64,000 nt of DNA, taken from Conchocele bisecta. Taxonomy: Eukaryota; Mollusca; Bivalvia; Lucinida; Thyasiridae. The position numbers and the translations under genes are program-made. Under the pieces are notes generated by a model, which worked only from the letters and a program-made list of their open reading frames with translations, did not search any database and was not told the DNA's origin. Of the stretch, positions 1 to 11,547 are shown piece by piece; the stretch's first letter is position 1; each line of letters opens with the position of its first letter. The DNA is taken from the NCBI GenBank assembly GCA_029237695.1, contig CM055275.1, positions 86,351,903 to 86,415,902 on the forward strand, read 5' to 3'.

Positions 1-244
1 GTTCACTGATTGGTCGAATATTAATTAATTGAAAGGCCCTACTTTTTACAAATACTGGATCAAACGTAAAATACATGTAGTATTGTCTTTTTTCATTTAT
101 CGGTCCATTTTGGCTACTGATTTCAAAATCATAGCGCCCACCTAGGTAAATGACGTCATAAATTTACGAAATGTTCAAATAATTTATGAACAAATTATCA
201 ACTTTCGACATCTTTTAAGTAAATATCATAGTTTCTGTTCTACT

Positions 245-573
245 ATGCTTCATATGTACAGTGTAACCTCTCCAAACCAGACACCCGGGGATGTCCCCAG
301 GGAGGCCGGTTTGGAGATGTTCCACTGTAAAGGGGAGGTCCCAGGGTGTCCGGTTTGGAGATGTTCCACTGTAAAGGGGAGGTCCCCAGGGTGTCCGGTT
401 TGGAGACGTTCCACTGTAAAACATACATGTTAGCGCTTTATGACACATTCTAGTGTTTTGCAATCATGAAACGTCATTGTAATCAGATATACATAACAGC
501 GAAACACATCTAAGTTAAACATCCATATGTTTCCGAGTGTTCGGTTTAGAGGGGTTCCACTGTACAAAAAGAT
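245..573. repeat. F1 MITE-like cluster (CAGTG..CCTCTCCAAACC ends)
   Basis: Several short blocks ending in a motif like GGTTTGGAGATGTTCCACTG occur in direct and inverted orientation here, with a further end at 541-563. The same motif recurs at 31276-31300, 31750-31778 and 32225-32302, so it is a dispersed short inverted-repeat element family. Reading frames across it are artefacts of the repeat. No transposase is seen. Confidence 0.65.
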
Positions 574-1018
574 ACAAAATCATATGGTTTGTTTCATATT
601 ACACGTATACATCACGGGACAGGTGAACGTCATTTTTTTTCTCGGAAAGCAAAACGTTAGGTGCCCGCACCGCACGCACACAGTAATGGATGTTTTCGCG
701 ATTTCGTCTGCTGTTGCTTTTATATCTTGCCTTATTTCTCAAAATAAACAGCAGATGACAAAAAACTAAGATAGCGGTGTAATGGTTAATACAGGTGAAA
801 AGGCGAATTCGCCATATAAATGTCCTTTTCATCGTTATGAAAACATCTTATCATGCTAATTTATTCATTTATATCCACAAAGGTGTGTTGAAACGTGGTA
901 TTATGATTCATTGAAATCTTTATCCGTCAAAAACGTTTTATTCTCACTTTTCACATGCGAATGACCAGTATAGGGATCGTAGCTAGTTATGTGCCTTTGC
1001 AATATCTATTTTAGAGAT
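574..1018. other. AT-rich stretch without recognised gene
   Basis: Open frames on both strands are short (80 codons or less), lack coding composition and have no convincing splice context. I see no repeat that recurs elsewhere in the window. Confidence 0.5.
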
Positions 1019-1140
1019 CCGGGGCCCGTTTCACTAAACTTCGCACTACTAAAATGTTCGTAAGTGAAAATTTAGGATCGTCTTGAAATGTTCATTATTG
1101 AAGGCCAAACAAAAAGATATAAAGTTCCTGACACATCATC
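1019..1140 (+). repeat. F2 hairpin MITE, truncated left end
   Basis: Starts with GGGGCCCGTTTCACTAAACT and continues into the conserved TTCGTAAGTG..TTTAGGATCGTCT segment seen complete at 12055-12305, then diverges. It keeps only one terminal inverted repeat, so it is a broken copy. Confidence 0.7.
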
Positions 1141-1740
1141 AGGGCCCTAACCAGGAAGCCCAAAAACGAGTTTGCAGGGGTAATGCCCTCCCCCCACCTC
1201 CACCCACACACGGATAGAAAATTACGAGTATTAATTATAAAATTTAAAAATACTTACAAATAGAGCAGATTCTGATGACACGGCTCGTTATGAGAGGGTG
1301 ACCTGTGTCTACACGGCTTTGTTGAAACTTTCGAATTAACTCGCCGGGTTAATCGAGTGAACTAGTTCAACTTCTAGTAAAGCTTATTTTCGAATAACAG
1401 ATGTCGCAATAATATTTTGTTTCAGTGCTATTCTATCACACCGTTAAAGATACATACGGCAATTTTGTGTTTGAAAAATGAGACACTTTTCGGAAATAAA
1501 AATAATAGGTTGCATTGGGATTCGAACCCACACATTGATACTCCACTAATGATGCACATTCGAAATCTGGAAATAATAATAAATAAATTGATTTATTTGG
1601 AACCTCAATGTATACACAACTAGAAATTATGTTTCGTATGCAGAACTAGAAATTATGTTTGTAAAACATAGATATGCCTCCACGGAATAATGGACTCTAA
1701 CTAGAAATTGTGTGTCAAAAATGATTTTTTTTAATTTACA
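1141..1740. other. Intergenic, with a possible tRNA-derived fragment
   Basis: No gene is recognised. On the minus strand near 1505-1530 there is a good RNA polymerase III box B (GGTTCGAATCCC), but no matching box A or acceptor stem, so at most this is a decayed SINE or tRNA fragment. Confidence 0.35.
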
Positions 1741-1744
1741 CAAA

Positions 1745-2156
1745 TTTCAAAGTAATTTGAGAAAGTCCTACACACTTGTTGATGTAAGAAAATGGCTAAT
1801 TGTTTCAGCACCATTTTGAAGGTCACAAATGGCATGTCATTGGTGATGTACATATTCAGGTGAATGAACTGTCCAAATATTAAAGCAATCCTTAACGTAA
1901 TATTGAAGATGTTACATGTTGGCCAAACTCTCACAAACTTTTCGGCGTAACAAAATCGCTAGGTTTTTCAGTGATAGTTTGAAGGTGACAAATGTGAAGG
2001 TCGTGTTAATGGTGGCGCGGGTGTGTGACAAACGTTCAGGTGATTCAAGTGTCCAAGTATTGAAGCAATGCTTTATCGTAATATTGACGATATTACATGT
2101 TGGAATAACTTTCGACGTAAATGTACACGGACGGACGTACGGACGGAAGGACGTAC
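1745..2156 (+). repeat. Two-copy ~181-bp tandem repeat with CGGA-rich tail
   Basis: The segment ending TTACATGTTGG occurs at 1910-1921 and again at 2091-2102, a spacing of 181 bp, and the preceding bases (GAAGGT.ACAAAT, TCAGGTGA, AAGTATTGAAGCAATCC-like) also align with many substitutions. A CGGACGGACGTACGGACGG tail follows. A related piece is at 19700-19800. The pattern fits a dispersed non-autonomous element. Confidence 0.6.
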
Positions 2157-2280
2157 GGAACCTAAAGAGCAACGTAATATGCCTACATAATAATTAATAC
2201 ATCTTAGAATGTCCTACATATAAGCACAGACGTCGATATTTATGCTGGAATCATGCCACCCCTAAATGCAAACTCGTCAG

Positions 2281-2760
2281 TAATATCTACGTGACCGAGA
2301 ACAGGGTTTCCTCCAGGAACAATGAGATTATATTAAGAGTATCCATCATATGCACTGGTGTGAGGCAAGGATATTCCACCCGAATATCAGAATCAATTGT
2401 CAGAGGTTTTGCCGAGTTTCTGACGACATACTCTGATCACGTGGGTGGAATATCCTTCTCTCACACCAGTGCATATGATGGATACTTTTTCTAGCCCCTA
2501 TATAGAACATATTTACGAATCTCAAAATATTGATCTGACCCGGAATAATACCCAACTTTTTATTCGCTGAATTTATGCGACTTTTAATATGTCCAACGTG
2601 CTCGCCATGTCAATAAAACGAATTGGATGCTAATACCAGTTCAATGGATCGTTTACAAATTATTATTAAATTAAAGTTCAATGTCATCACCATTCAGCCC
2701 TCGCGTGACTATACGGATATCCTTATCTCAGGTCACCTGGTGGGCGAGAAAAAATGAATA
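2281..2760 (-). repeat. F6 palindromic element, copy 1
   Basis: Contains a hairpin whose arms read ATCCATCATATGCACTGGTG and its complement around TTTCTGACGACATACTCTGA, followed by the flank TGCTAATACCAGTTCAATGG..CATCACCATTCAGCC. The same arrangement in the other orientation occurs at 16911-17305 and 24113-25150, and hairpins alone at 22330-22420 and 25968-26165. Confidence 0.7.
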
Positions 2761-3047
2761 CACATTTCCATATCCGTTTTTGTATGAATAATATAGTCAA
2801 GATTTACAGGATACGGATCCGGATACGGATAGCAAAACATCTGATAGAATATTAATGGAAGAAACTACTTTTAGTTGAAATTAACATGAAAATAAGACAC
2901 ACCACACTTCTGTGTTATGTTTCATAGGTTATGTTCACGACCATGACTATTTGAAAAGCATGTTAACAAACATAAAGAAGTGTGTAAACAAGTACAAACT
3001 GCTATGTAAAATTTCGAAAATCTCATTCTTGCCACACTTTCGGGACT
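2761..3047. other. No recognised feature
   Basis: AT-rich sequence with no ORF, splice-site pair or recurring repeat that I can support. Confidence 0.4.
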
Positions 3048-3051
3048 TTAA

Positions 3052-3504
3052 AGGTACATGCCCACTCAGCCTTCACAAAATGTTCTTTATATCATTTTCT
3101 GGCAAATTAAACATTCATTCACCATTACCCCACGTATTGATTGGCATTATTATACATTTTATATCCGACGTAAATTTCCACAATGATATCAGGGGCGATA
3201 ATCGTGTTTCCTTAAAATGTTAATGGACATACTATTTATTCTCTGTATGCTATTTGTTGAAAATATTCTTTTTTCAGGTGGCGCATTTAATTAGTATAAA
3301 TAATTAAATAATATCATCCCTCATTTGCATATGAAAATAGCCTGATACCACCACGAGTCACTATTAGTAAAATAACTATTACTAAATGATTTATATGTAT
3401 AGCGTGCACTCATAATTTTTAGAACTGGTTAAACAGTGACACAATTATACACTTATTTAATTCCTATAAAGAACATTGTGTGCCTACTGAGTGCTCATGT
3501 ACCT
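3052..3504. mobile_element. Kolobok-like TTAA element, copy 1
   Basis: The termini AGGTACATGCCCACTCAG and CTGAGTGCTCATGTACCT are inverted repeats, and both are flanked by TTAA (3048-3051, 3505-3508). A second near-complete copy is at 41711-42206, with truncated left ends at 11426 and 32410. TTAA duplication plus AGG termini is typical of Kolobok (and TTAA duplication of piggyBac) elements; assignment is inferred because no transposase is present in this 453-bp copy. Confidence 0.75.
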
Positions 3505-3508
3505 TTAA

Positions 3509-4395
3509 GGCAGTAGGTCATAGATAGATACACTTGGCTTCAATGATAATTGCTTCATATGATGTGATGTGATATATGAATATAACATATGTAAATATTG
3601 TCTTGTTACTGTATACTGTATGGTACATTTAGTTGCCATCTCCGCCTTCATTGTATGAACAAGCCATCGTACAGTTTCACCACTTCGTGAGTTTGACACA
3701 TACAGCAAATAATATGACAGTAAACCAAATACAATTTGGTGCAATACATTATAGACAGATATGACTACGGCATGCTATAAATATTATGCCAGCAAACTAT
3801 ACAAAATACGAGATACCTGATCTGATGCACAGCCTATTGTTAGTGTACACGTTATACATAGGTAAAGCCATATTTACTCGCATATTAGGTGAGTAGACAC
3901 CAGGGACAATACAATCAGGTAACTGATTACATGCCACTGGCTTTGATAGATAATAACAGAGTACAGTAGTGGGTATATATTGTATTTGTTGTGTGTTTTG
4001 CCAGGTAAAAGTGATACACTGTGCGAAATTATGTGTATGAGGCTATTTATAATGATGGTTCATGTTGTTAAAAGCACAGGCACAAACCTGTCCAGAAAAC
4101 TGACAAATTTTACAGTTGTGTGCAATATAATTGATAGGAGTCCGTTCTCTTGGGTTTTCTGCATGTGATTAACTACATTATACAATATGTTCTACTTCAC
4201 AGTTTGCGCTTTGTGTCAAACGCCAGAAGAGGTGAAAGTGGCTGATGGCTTGAAAACACAATATGCCGAGTTCACCATTCCATGTGCCGTATAGGATACA
4301 GTGACGAGGCAGTGTTCACATATATGTTATACATATATTCCATCACATTTACGAAGCAATTATCTTTGAATCAAACGATGATCAGGTATAGAATG
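3509..4395. other. Intergenic, no recognised gene
   Basis: Only short open frames occur on either strand (longest about 79 codons), none with recognisable domains. The right part runs into the LINE relic. Confidence 0.4.
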
Positions 4396-4730
4396 GGTCC
4401 TTAAGAAAGTTTTTGACCTGGTAGATCACACTGAATTACTGCAAAAATTGAAAATCTATAAATTCAAAATAGCATCACTTAACTGGTTGTCATCGTATTT
4501 AACTGACCGTAAGCAACACGGTGGTATCTCTTCCGATTTCGCTAATGTCATAGCTGGTGTTCATCAATGATTAATTCTTGGACCAACGCACTCTATTTCT
4601 TTTATTTATAAATGATTTGCCTTTATTAATTAACAACTTATATCTGTGCGGATGACGCAACAATTCATACATCAGGTAGCGATCCAGTTATCATCCATAC
4701 TAATCCACAAGCAGATATGAGGATCGCATT
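4396..4730 (+). pseudogene. Non-LTR retrotransposon reverse transcriptase relic
   Basis: Translation across stops gives VFDLVDHTELLQKLKIYKF, then SLNWLSSYLTDRKQ, GVHQ.LILGPT and a CADDATIHTSG segment. These correspond in order to the AFD..H.LLL..L, W..SYL..R.Q, GVPQGSILGPLLF and (Y/F)ADD blocks of LINE (CR1/L2/jockey-like) reverse transcriptases. The catalytic FADD-like motif reads CADD, the GVPQG block is interrupted by a stop, and there are frame changes, so this is dead. Decayed sequence of the same element may run on to about 5070. Confidence 0.75.
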
Positions 4731-5428
4731 ACCATCACCTGATATTCAGTATTATGCAATCAAGTGATAAGCTGATGATTTGATACTACAAATCGTACGA
4801 AAAGTAAGTTTATGACCATCAAATTTCAAATTAATTTGAAGACTTTTCGAAAACTCCTCCGACCTCACTGTGTGTTTTGTGCATTATGTATTGCTTATAC
4901 ACAAACAATCAAGAAGATGCACTGAACTCACTGATTCTGAATCTATTAGAGATATGATGATGCATTTATTTTGCAAAATTCAATACAAACACCGGATATA
5001 TATGTCATTACTTAGCTGCGTGTCTACCTCCGTTTATGATAAAATATGTGGCATTAAATGGCATATCGTTTGCTAAGTACTGGATAGAATTGTTCAAAAG
5101 TCTCAATTTACTAAGATAATACATGTAGATGGTAATATCGTTTGCATACACTAGGTTGTTCATATTTAAGATTATTTATGAATCAAAGTGCAGTGTAACC
5201 GAAGACTTCGCTGATATGTTAAACCAGTTAAATTATGCGTTCACCATTTTGAATTTGACAAACGACGAAAGAGAGTGACAATGTCAAAGGACGGCAGTTA
5301 GGCGACAATGTACAGCACCTCAAGCATTTCTAAGTCATTGATGCTGCGAGGAATTCGTGCAAGTATCCTTGCTATAATATTTTGTCACGACACCATGGCC
5401 ATAACGTAAAACATGTATTCACGTTCAG
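4731..5428. other. Probable LINE remainder and intergenic DNA
   Basis: Weak continuation of the reverse transcriptase fragment is possible but not demonstrable by eye. No other gene is recognised. Confidence 0.3.
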
Positions 5429-5465
5429 TGACGTCACAAGTACGTGACGTCAAGTCATGACGTCA
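5429..5465. promoter_or_regulatory. Triple CRE octamer cluster
   Basis: The palindrome TGACGTCA occurs exactly at 5429-5436, 5445-5452 and 5458-5465. Two more occur at 6000-6007 and 6023-6030. TGACGTCA is the consensus CREB/ATF site. No adjacent transcription unit is recognised, so a promoter role is only inferred; the octamers could be inherited from a transposon, since TGACGTCA-like motifs also occur in F6 copies. Confidence 0.4.
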
Positions 5466-6104
5466 TAATATGTGTACTGAGGTACAAGGCATCGTGTCTC
5501 ATATTAGTGAAAGTTTCAGTAAGTTATCATTTTCCGTTTTCTGTTCACACTTATTGTTAACTGACACCAGTAAACGTAAATGGGAGGGCAAAATGTGAAC
5601 TTTTACGGCGACGTTAGACAATTTGAATCGTAATTTTTTCCGACCTCGTTTACCGCTTTCCATCACGTTATCATTAAGCCCGGTTTTCGTATGGAGCGGC
5701 CCATATATAGATATCTTAAATCGGCATAAACACACTATCCACGATGTTGAGTGTCAAAATAACCAGACACCTGTGGTTGGCAAGTGGGTGGGGTAGGGGA
5801 AATAGGGACCACTTCTTTTTATTCAAATCAAAAGTAAGCTACCAGCCCACGCGTGTACCAAGTTTTAATTTCTACAGTAGGTTTATGACTGCAGAGGTAA
5901 TTTAAATTGAAAATATTAACTTGGTACACGGGTGATCTGGGTATTAAATTCATGAACGTAGGGCAGAAAATGTCAAGAAAATGCTAATTTCCGGTTTCAT
6001 GACGTCACGCCACGGGTTGTCATGACGTCATCGCATGATGTAAACTGATCAAAATTATATTTTTAGCTCGACTATTCGAAGAATAAGTAGAGCTTATGTT
6101 GTCA
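5466..6104. other. Intergenic with two further CRE octamers
   Basis: Contains CRE octamers at 6000-6007 and 6023-6030 and an inverted repeat (GTGTACCAAGTT near 5852 and AACTTGGTACAC near 5920). A minus-strand open frame of 78 codons at 5499-5735 has no recognisable domain and is not supported. Confidence 0.4.
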
Positions 6105-6253
<149 letters not shown>

Positions 6254-6257
6254 CCGT

Positions 6258-7828
6258 CACGCCTTGGTTAAGGTTTTTAGTCAAGCTTGTATATGGAATA
6301 CTACTGGCCCTACACCCACCATACTTGGACAACTTCATCTCCTAGTGATGTACATCAATAACCCCTGATCTATATTTGACCTTAACCTACATTTCCTCTT
6401 GAATTACTTGGTTAATTCCCCTTGGTTAAGGTTTTTAGTCAACCGTGGTTAAGGTTTTTAGTTAAGTTTGTATATGCAATACTACTGACCCTACACCCAC
6501 CATACTTGGACAACTTCATCTCCTAGTAATGCACATTAATAACCCCTGATCTATATTTGACCTTGACCTATATTTCCTCTTGAATTACTTACTTAATTCC
6601 CATTGGTTAAGGTTTTTAGTCAACCTTGGTTAAGGTTTTTTTTCAAGCTTGTACATTGAATACTATTGTGCATCCACACACCATACTTCGACAACCTTTT
6701 CTCATAGGTATGTACATCAATAACCCCTGATCTATATTTGACCTTGACCTACATTTCCTCTTCAAATACTGACTTAATTCCTTTTGGTTAAGGTTTTTAG
6801 TCAACCTTCTATATGGAATACTATTGGCCCGACACCCACCATACTTGGACAACTTCATCTCCTAGTGATGTACATCAACAACCCCTGATCTATATTTGAC
6901 CTTGACCTGCATTTCCTCTTGAATTACTTAATTCCCCTTGGTTAACGTTTTTAATCAAGCTTGTAAATGGAATACTCCTGGCCTTACACCAACCATACTT
7001 GGACAACTTCATCTCCTAGTGATGTACATCAACAACCCCTGACCTATATTTGACCTTGACCTACATTTAACATTGAATTACTTACTTAATTCCCCTTGGT
7101 TAAGGTTTTTACTCGACCTTGGTTAAGCATTTTACTCAAGCTTGTACATGGAATACTATTGTGCATACAGACACCATAATTGGACAACCTTTTGTCATAG
7201 TGATGTACATCAATAACCCCTGATCTATATTTGACCTTGACCTACATTTCCTCTTGAATTACTTACTTAATTCTCTTTGGTTAAGGTCTTTACTCAAGCT
7301 TGTAGATGGAATACTCATGGCCCTACACCAACCATACTTGGACAACTTCATCTCTTAGTGATGTACATAACAACAACTAGTAACCTATATTGACCTTGAC
7401 CTACATTTAACCTTAAATTACTTACTTAATTCCCCTTGGTTAAGGTTTTTATTCAACCTTGGTTAAGGTTATTAGTCAAGCTTGTAGATGGAATACTATT
7501 GTGCATACATACACCATACTTGGATAACTTTTTCTCATAGGGATGTACATCAATAACCCCTGACCTTTATTTTACCTTCACCTACATTTAACCTTGAATT
7601 ACTTGGTTAATGTCTATAGTCAAGCATGTATATGGAATACTTCTGGGCCTACATCAACCATACTTGGACAACTTCATCTCCTAGTGATGTACATCAATAA
7701 TCCCTGACCTATATTTGACCTTGACCTACTTTTATCCTTGGATTACTTAGTTATCTCCCCTTGGTTACGGTTTTTACTCAAGCTTGTATATGGAATACTC
7801 CTGGGCCTACAGCAACCATACTTGGAAA
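6258..7828 (+). repeat. Tandem array, ~150-185 bp unit, about nine copies
   Basis: The block CTAGTGATGTACATCAATAA, preceded by CATACTTGGACAACTTCAT and followed by CCCCTGATCTATATTTGACC, recurs at intervals of about 150-185 bp (near 6330, 6507, 6687, 6854, 7005, 7185, 7344, 7527, 7674). Units alternate in length through gain or loss of a TTGGTTAAGGTTTTTAGTCAA segment. Copies are diverged, so the array is not young. Confidence 0.9.
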
Positions 7829-8302
7829 ACCACGCACCTACATCCAAGGTCAAGGTCACTGTTGAAGGTCAAAGGTCAAACCTATTGAAATTCCCTTCCG
7901 CTCTATATCTTCTACACCGATGCATGGATTATCAAATGGCTTGGCACAAATGTTTCTCATGATGAGAAGGTGTGTCGCGATCAATAACCACGCACCTACG
8001 TCCAAGGTCAAGGTCACAGTTGAAGGTCAAAGGTCAAACCTTTTGAAATTCCCTTCCGCTCTATATCTTCACACCCGATGCATGGATTATCAAATGGCTT
8101 GGCACAAATGTTTCTCATGATGAGAAGGTGTGTCGCAATCAATAACCACGCACCTACGTCCAAGGTCAAGGTCACAGTTGAAGGTCAAAGGTCAAACCTA
8201 TTGAAATTCCCTTCCGCTCTATATCTTCTACACCGATGCATTGATTATCACACTATGCCCAGGGTCAAGGTCACAGACTTGATGCGTTTGAAACCTTAAC
8301 GC
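7829..8302 (+). repeat. 158-bp tandem repeat, three copies
   Basis: Units start at 7829, 7987 and 8145 with ACCACGCACCTAC..CCAAGGTCAAGGTCAC and are nearly identical. The spacing is exactly 158 bp both times. The internal AAGGTCAAAGGTCAAACC is a direct repeat of AGGTCA, a nuclear-receptor half site; this may be coincidental. Adjoining bases to 8464 look like the end of the same composite element. Confidence 0.92.
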
Positions 8303-8464
8303 TCGGCTAAATGGCTTATAATCAAAAATGCCTCGTTTTCCTTGGCTGCCAGTGGGGGTATTCGTGTGCCGACAGGCCACATTTCTAGTTTCCCTTGGTT
8401 AATGTTGTTAGTCGACCTTGGTTAAGGTTTTTATGCAGGCCACAGCCACCTTCTTTGTCAAGCT

Positions 8465-9218
8465 ATGTGTACATCGACAACCCTCGTAGTCATCGAGCTA
8501 TGTCGACAGCGTAACACGACAACCCTCGTAGTCGAGCTATGTGTACACACAACCCTCTAGTCAGCTAGTGTACATCACAACCCGTAGTCGACTATGTGAC
8601 ATCGACAACCCTCTAGCAGCTATGTACATCGACAACCCTCGTAGTCGCTAGCTGTGTACATCGACTCGTAAGTCGAGCTATGTGACATCAGCTATGTACA
8701 CGACAACCCTCGTAGTCGAGCTAGTGTACATCGACAAACCCTTAGTAGGTCGAGCTATTTATCGTGTACATCGACATCCCTCGTAGTCGAGTATGTGTAC
8801 ATCGACAACCCTCGTAGTCGAGCTATGTGTACTTCGACACCCTCGTAGTCGAGCTTGTGTACATCGACAAAATACGCTCGCAGTCGAGCTATGTGTACAT
8901 CGACAACCCTCTCGTAGTCTAGAGCTATGTGTACATCGACAACCCTCGTAGTCGAGCTATGTGTACATCGACAACCCTCGTAGTCGAGCTATGTGTAGTG
9001 TACATCGACAACCCTCGTAGTCGAGCTATGTGTACATCGACAACCCTCGTAGGTCGAGCTATGTGTCATCGACTCGTAGTCGAGCTATGTGTACATCGAC
9101 AACCCACGTAGTCGAGCTATGTGTACATCGACAACCCACGTAGTCGAGCTATGTGTACATCGACAACCCTCGTAGTCGAGCTATGTGTACATCGACAACC
9201 CTCGTAGTCGAGCTATGC
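8465..9218 (+). repeat. 32-bp minisatellite
   Basis: About 23 copies of a 32-bp unit centred on GTACATCGACAACCCTCGTA. Copies in 8880-9218 are nearly perfect, while 8465-8790 are full of single-base gains and losses. The contrast may reflect assembly or consensus error rather than age. Confidence 0.95.
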
Positions 9219-9254
9219 TGTTCTCCTACAGCTCTTGTTTAAGGAGATGAGATG

Positions 9255-9540
9255 TTGTATTTAACAAAACGGGTAAAATTGATATATTTTTGAGAAAATT
9301 AAATTTTGGCAAAACCGGATGCGATTTCAGGGCCTTACCGCACATTCCTCTTTTCAATTTAAGTATAAATCCATTGTTTGATGGATTTAAATTTATTGAG
9401 CATAGGCTGCATATGCTCAATAAATGTAAATCCAATGATTGTTTACAATAAAACGTTGTTAATGTGGAAATTTCAGACTATCATAATGTTGCACTTACGA
9501 ACATTTTAGTCGTACAAAGTTTAGTGAAACGGTGCCCGGT
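9255..9540 (-). repeat. F2 hairpin MITE, copy with right end
   Basis: Holds the internal palindrome TTTATTGAGCATAGGCTGCA..TATGCTCAATAAATGTAAATCC and the right end CACTTACGAACATTTTAGTC..TAGTGAAACGG of F2. The left end is missing or degraded. Confidence 0.75.
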
Positions 9541-10085
9541 CCTATTATATGCTACGCAGCGCTTATTTCTTACCAAATAGCATAACAAATGAGTTTTGCG
9601 AACAGAGTAGACCAAGATCAGACTGCACTGATTGCAATAACATTAATAAGTGTGAACATATGAATCTGGCGAATAACGTAATCCCAGCTCCGATTGTGTG
9701 TATATGTAAAATGATCTGGATCAACACTAGTGGAAATCATTATTATTGCTCCTTTTCATAACAAATCATGCTACAAGTTAGTCCCTGCACAATTTGGACC
9801 GGAATTCTATAAATAAATTCAACGGGAGATAACTAGCTACGATTCATTTGAAGGCCACGCGTTTTCCAGTGATATGTTCAAAGAACCAAGGAACAAAAAA
9901 ACCTTTAACCCCTAAGTAACTGGAATGGATCCAATCCAATCGTCACAAAATGGTTTTCAGACTAGTCCATTGATGAAAAAGGGGTTGTTTTGTTCTGAAA
10001 AATATGAAAATTATCTGGATCTATTTTGCCAATATCTGTTTGCCACCAATCAAACCGTCACAAATATGAAAATTACTTTCAAAAA
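9541..10085. other. Intergenic, no recognised gene
   Basis: Short open frames only; no family resemblance, no splice pair. Confidence 0.4.
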
Positions 10086-10358
10086 GTGCAATTGTTATTT
10101 CGTGCAGAATTGTTAATTCCAGGGAACGAATTGTTAATTCGAGGGAACGAATTGTTAAATTGAGGAATGAATTATTATTTCGTGGGAACCAATTGTTAAA
10201 TTGAGGGAACGAATTGTTAATTCATGTGAACGAATTGTTAATTCGTGGGAATGAATTGTTAAATTGAGGGAACGAATTATTTCGTGGGAACGAATTGTTA
10301 TTTCGTGGGAACGAATTATTAAAACGTAATTCTACGTCCCCTGCGGGGCTCCGTACAA
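10086..10358. repeat. ~21-bp repeat element (GGGAACGAATTGTTAATTCG), copy 1
   Basis: About eleven imperfect copies of a GGGAACGAATTGTTAATTCG-type unit end at 10320, followed by ACGTCCCCTGCGGGGCTCCGT. The same array with both ends is at 34597-34833, flanked by ACGGAGCCCCACAGGGGACG and its complement, showing the array is the core of an inverted-repeat element. Confidence 0.8.
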
Positions 10359-10479
10359 ATGAGACCATAACAGGAAGTTGAACGACGATAAGAACAGTTT
10401 CAATGTAGAATAGAATTTAACAAACGTCTTGATTTCATATGCTATTTATTCTTATTTTTATGTAAGTACTTTTTCATCA

Positions 10480-10885
10480 ATAACACAAAAGTCGCCTTCC
10501 CAATTACTTTTATTTGATGAAATTCCATAAAGTATTGATTTTATTGCGAAAACAACGATTTTCCTATGGCAATTTAACATGAGGGAAAAGGAGGAAGAGG
10601 CTGACCAGGAGGGTCGAAAAACAAAACATTTTGGAAATTGACTCCGAACCCTGGCGAGATAGCTTGGAAATGATGTAAATAAGAAAACAAAAGTTAGATT
10701 TTGAAAATCGATCTACAAATAAAAAAATATTTAAACAAATATATTTTTAGCCCCAATGTTAAATTCCAACAGGAAAATAATTTTTTCGCAATAAAATAAA
10801 TTTTTTGGGGAGGGAGACTGTTTTGTTATTGATTAAGAAGTATTTACTTTTAAATATTGTTTACATTTAATGTGTTTAATAGCCA
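10480..10885 (+). repeat. F4 palindromic MITE, diverged copy
   Basis: Aligns through most of its length with 27610-28085: shared landmarks are TTTTCATCAATAACA, GATGAAATTCCAT, GATTTTCCTATGG, AAAACATTTTGGAAAT and GGCGAGATAGCTTGGAAATG. Termini are poorly preserved here. Confidence 0.75.
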
Positions 10886-10889
10886 AAAG

Positions 10890-11040
10890 TTCGCCAGGCC
10901 AGACAGGTAGGCTATCTCCGGGTACCCCGGTTTCCTCCCACATTAAGGAGGGTCCCTCTTACGCCTCCAGCTGTGTCGACGAAAGAATTTGTATAAGCGC
11001 TCTCGTGTTTCTGTACATCCGCTGTAAATTGTTTACGTGA
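10890..11040 (+). repeat. SINE-like segment
   Basis: Contains CTATCTCCGGGTACCCCGGT followed by TTCCTCCCACATTAA, a short GC-rich conserved-looking block in otherwise AT-rich DNA, resembling the body or tail domain of a SINE. No box A or B is seen; assignment is tentative. Confidence 0.3.
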
Positions 11041-11298
11041 CTGGATACATTGGGCTTATTGGTTTTGCGACCAGTGTAGATCCGGATCCGCCTGTGCATC
11101 CGCACAGTCTGATCAGGATATACACTGTTCGCAAGTCCATCAATGAAACCCCCGCCATGCTTCAGACAACCAACATAGATCGTTTTCAGGCTACAGTAGT
11201 TTGCTATTTGATCGGAAGCCACGCTGGTCACAAACCCCATAAGCCCCATTTCTCGAATCACAGCCACAAATAAATACACGTAAACCCTTTTTTTTCAG

Positions 11299-11402
11299 CC
11301 GTGTTGGGTTTGTTGGTGTTAACCCTGGTAGGAAGTTTGATCCTCTGGCTCAATCTTAGTCTGGAGGCGACTTCAAAACCACTTCATGACAATTTGGAGA
11401 AT
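11299..11402 (+). CDS. Transmembrane exon, candidate for the fucosyltransferase gene
   Basis: A polypyrimidine tract ending TTTTTTTTCAG (AG 11297-11298) precedes an open 104-bp stretch that ends at a consensus donor, AAT|GTAAGT. After two carried-over bases it encodes VLGLLVLTLVGSLILWLNLS followed by LEATSKPLHDNLEN: one hydrophobic segment of about 17 residues and then a polar stem. This is the layout expected of the signal anchor of a type II Golgi glycosyltransferase. The donor is in phase 0, and the next large exon (32790) also opens in phase 0, continuing the polar stem. The acceptor is phase 1, so at least one upstream exon with the start codon is needed and was not found. Assignment to this gene is inference. 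Confidence 0.55.
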
Positions 11403-11425
11403 GTAAGTAAATATAAGTTCAGTAA

Positions 11426-11460
11426 AGGTACATGCCCACTCACTTGGCACAAAATGTTCA
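11426..11460 (+). repeat. Kolobok-like TTAA element, truncated left end
   Basis: AAAGGTACATGCCCACTCAC..GCACAAAATGTTC matches the left terminus of the elements at 3052 and 41711. It stops within about 35 bp, 24 bp downstream of the exon donor. Confidence 0.6.
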
Positions 11461-11462
11461 TA

Positions 11463-11487
11463 CTTAGTCTGGAGGCGACTTCAAAAC
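11463..11487 (+). repeat. 25-bp duplicate of the transmembrane exon
   Basis: CTTAGTCTGGAGGCGACTTC plus five further bases is identical to 11355-11379 inside the exon. The two copies lie 108 bp apart, with the donor and the truncated TTAA element in between. Confidence 0.85.
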
Positions 11488-11547
11488 GACTCTGGAGCTC
11501 TAATTGAGACATCAGCTAATTTTCAGCTGATTAGCTGAATTTGGTTG

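Noticed and set aside
7829..8302. Nuclear-receptor response element (AGGTCAAAGGTCA)
   Set aside because: The direct repeat is part of a tandem-duplicated element unit and common in AAGGTCA-rich repeats here; no promoter nearby.
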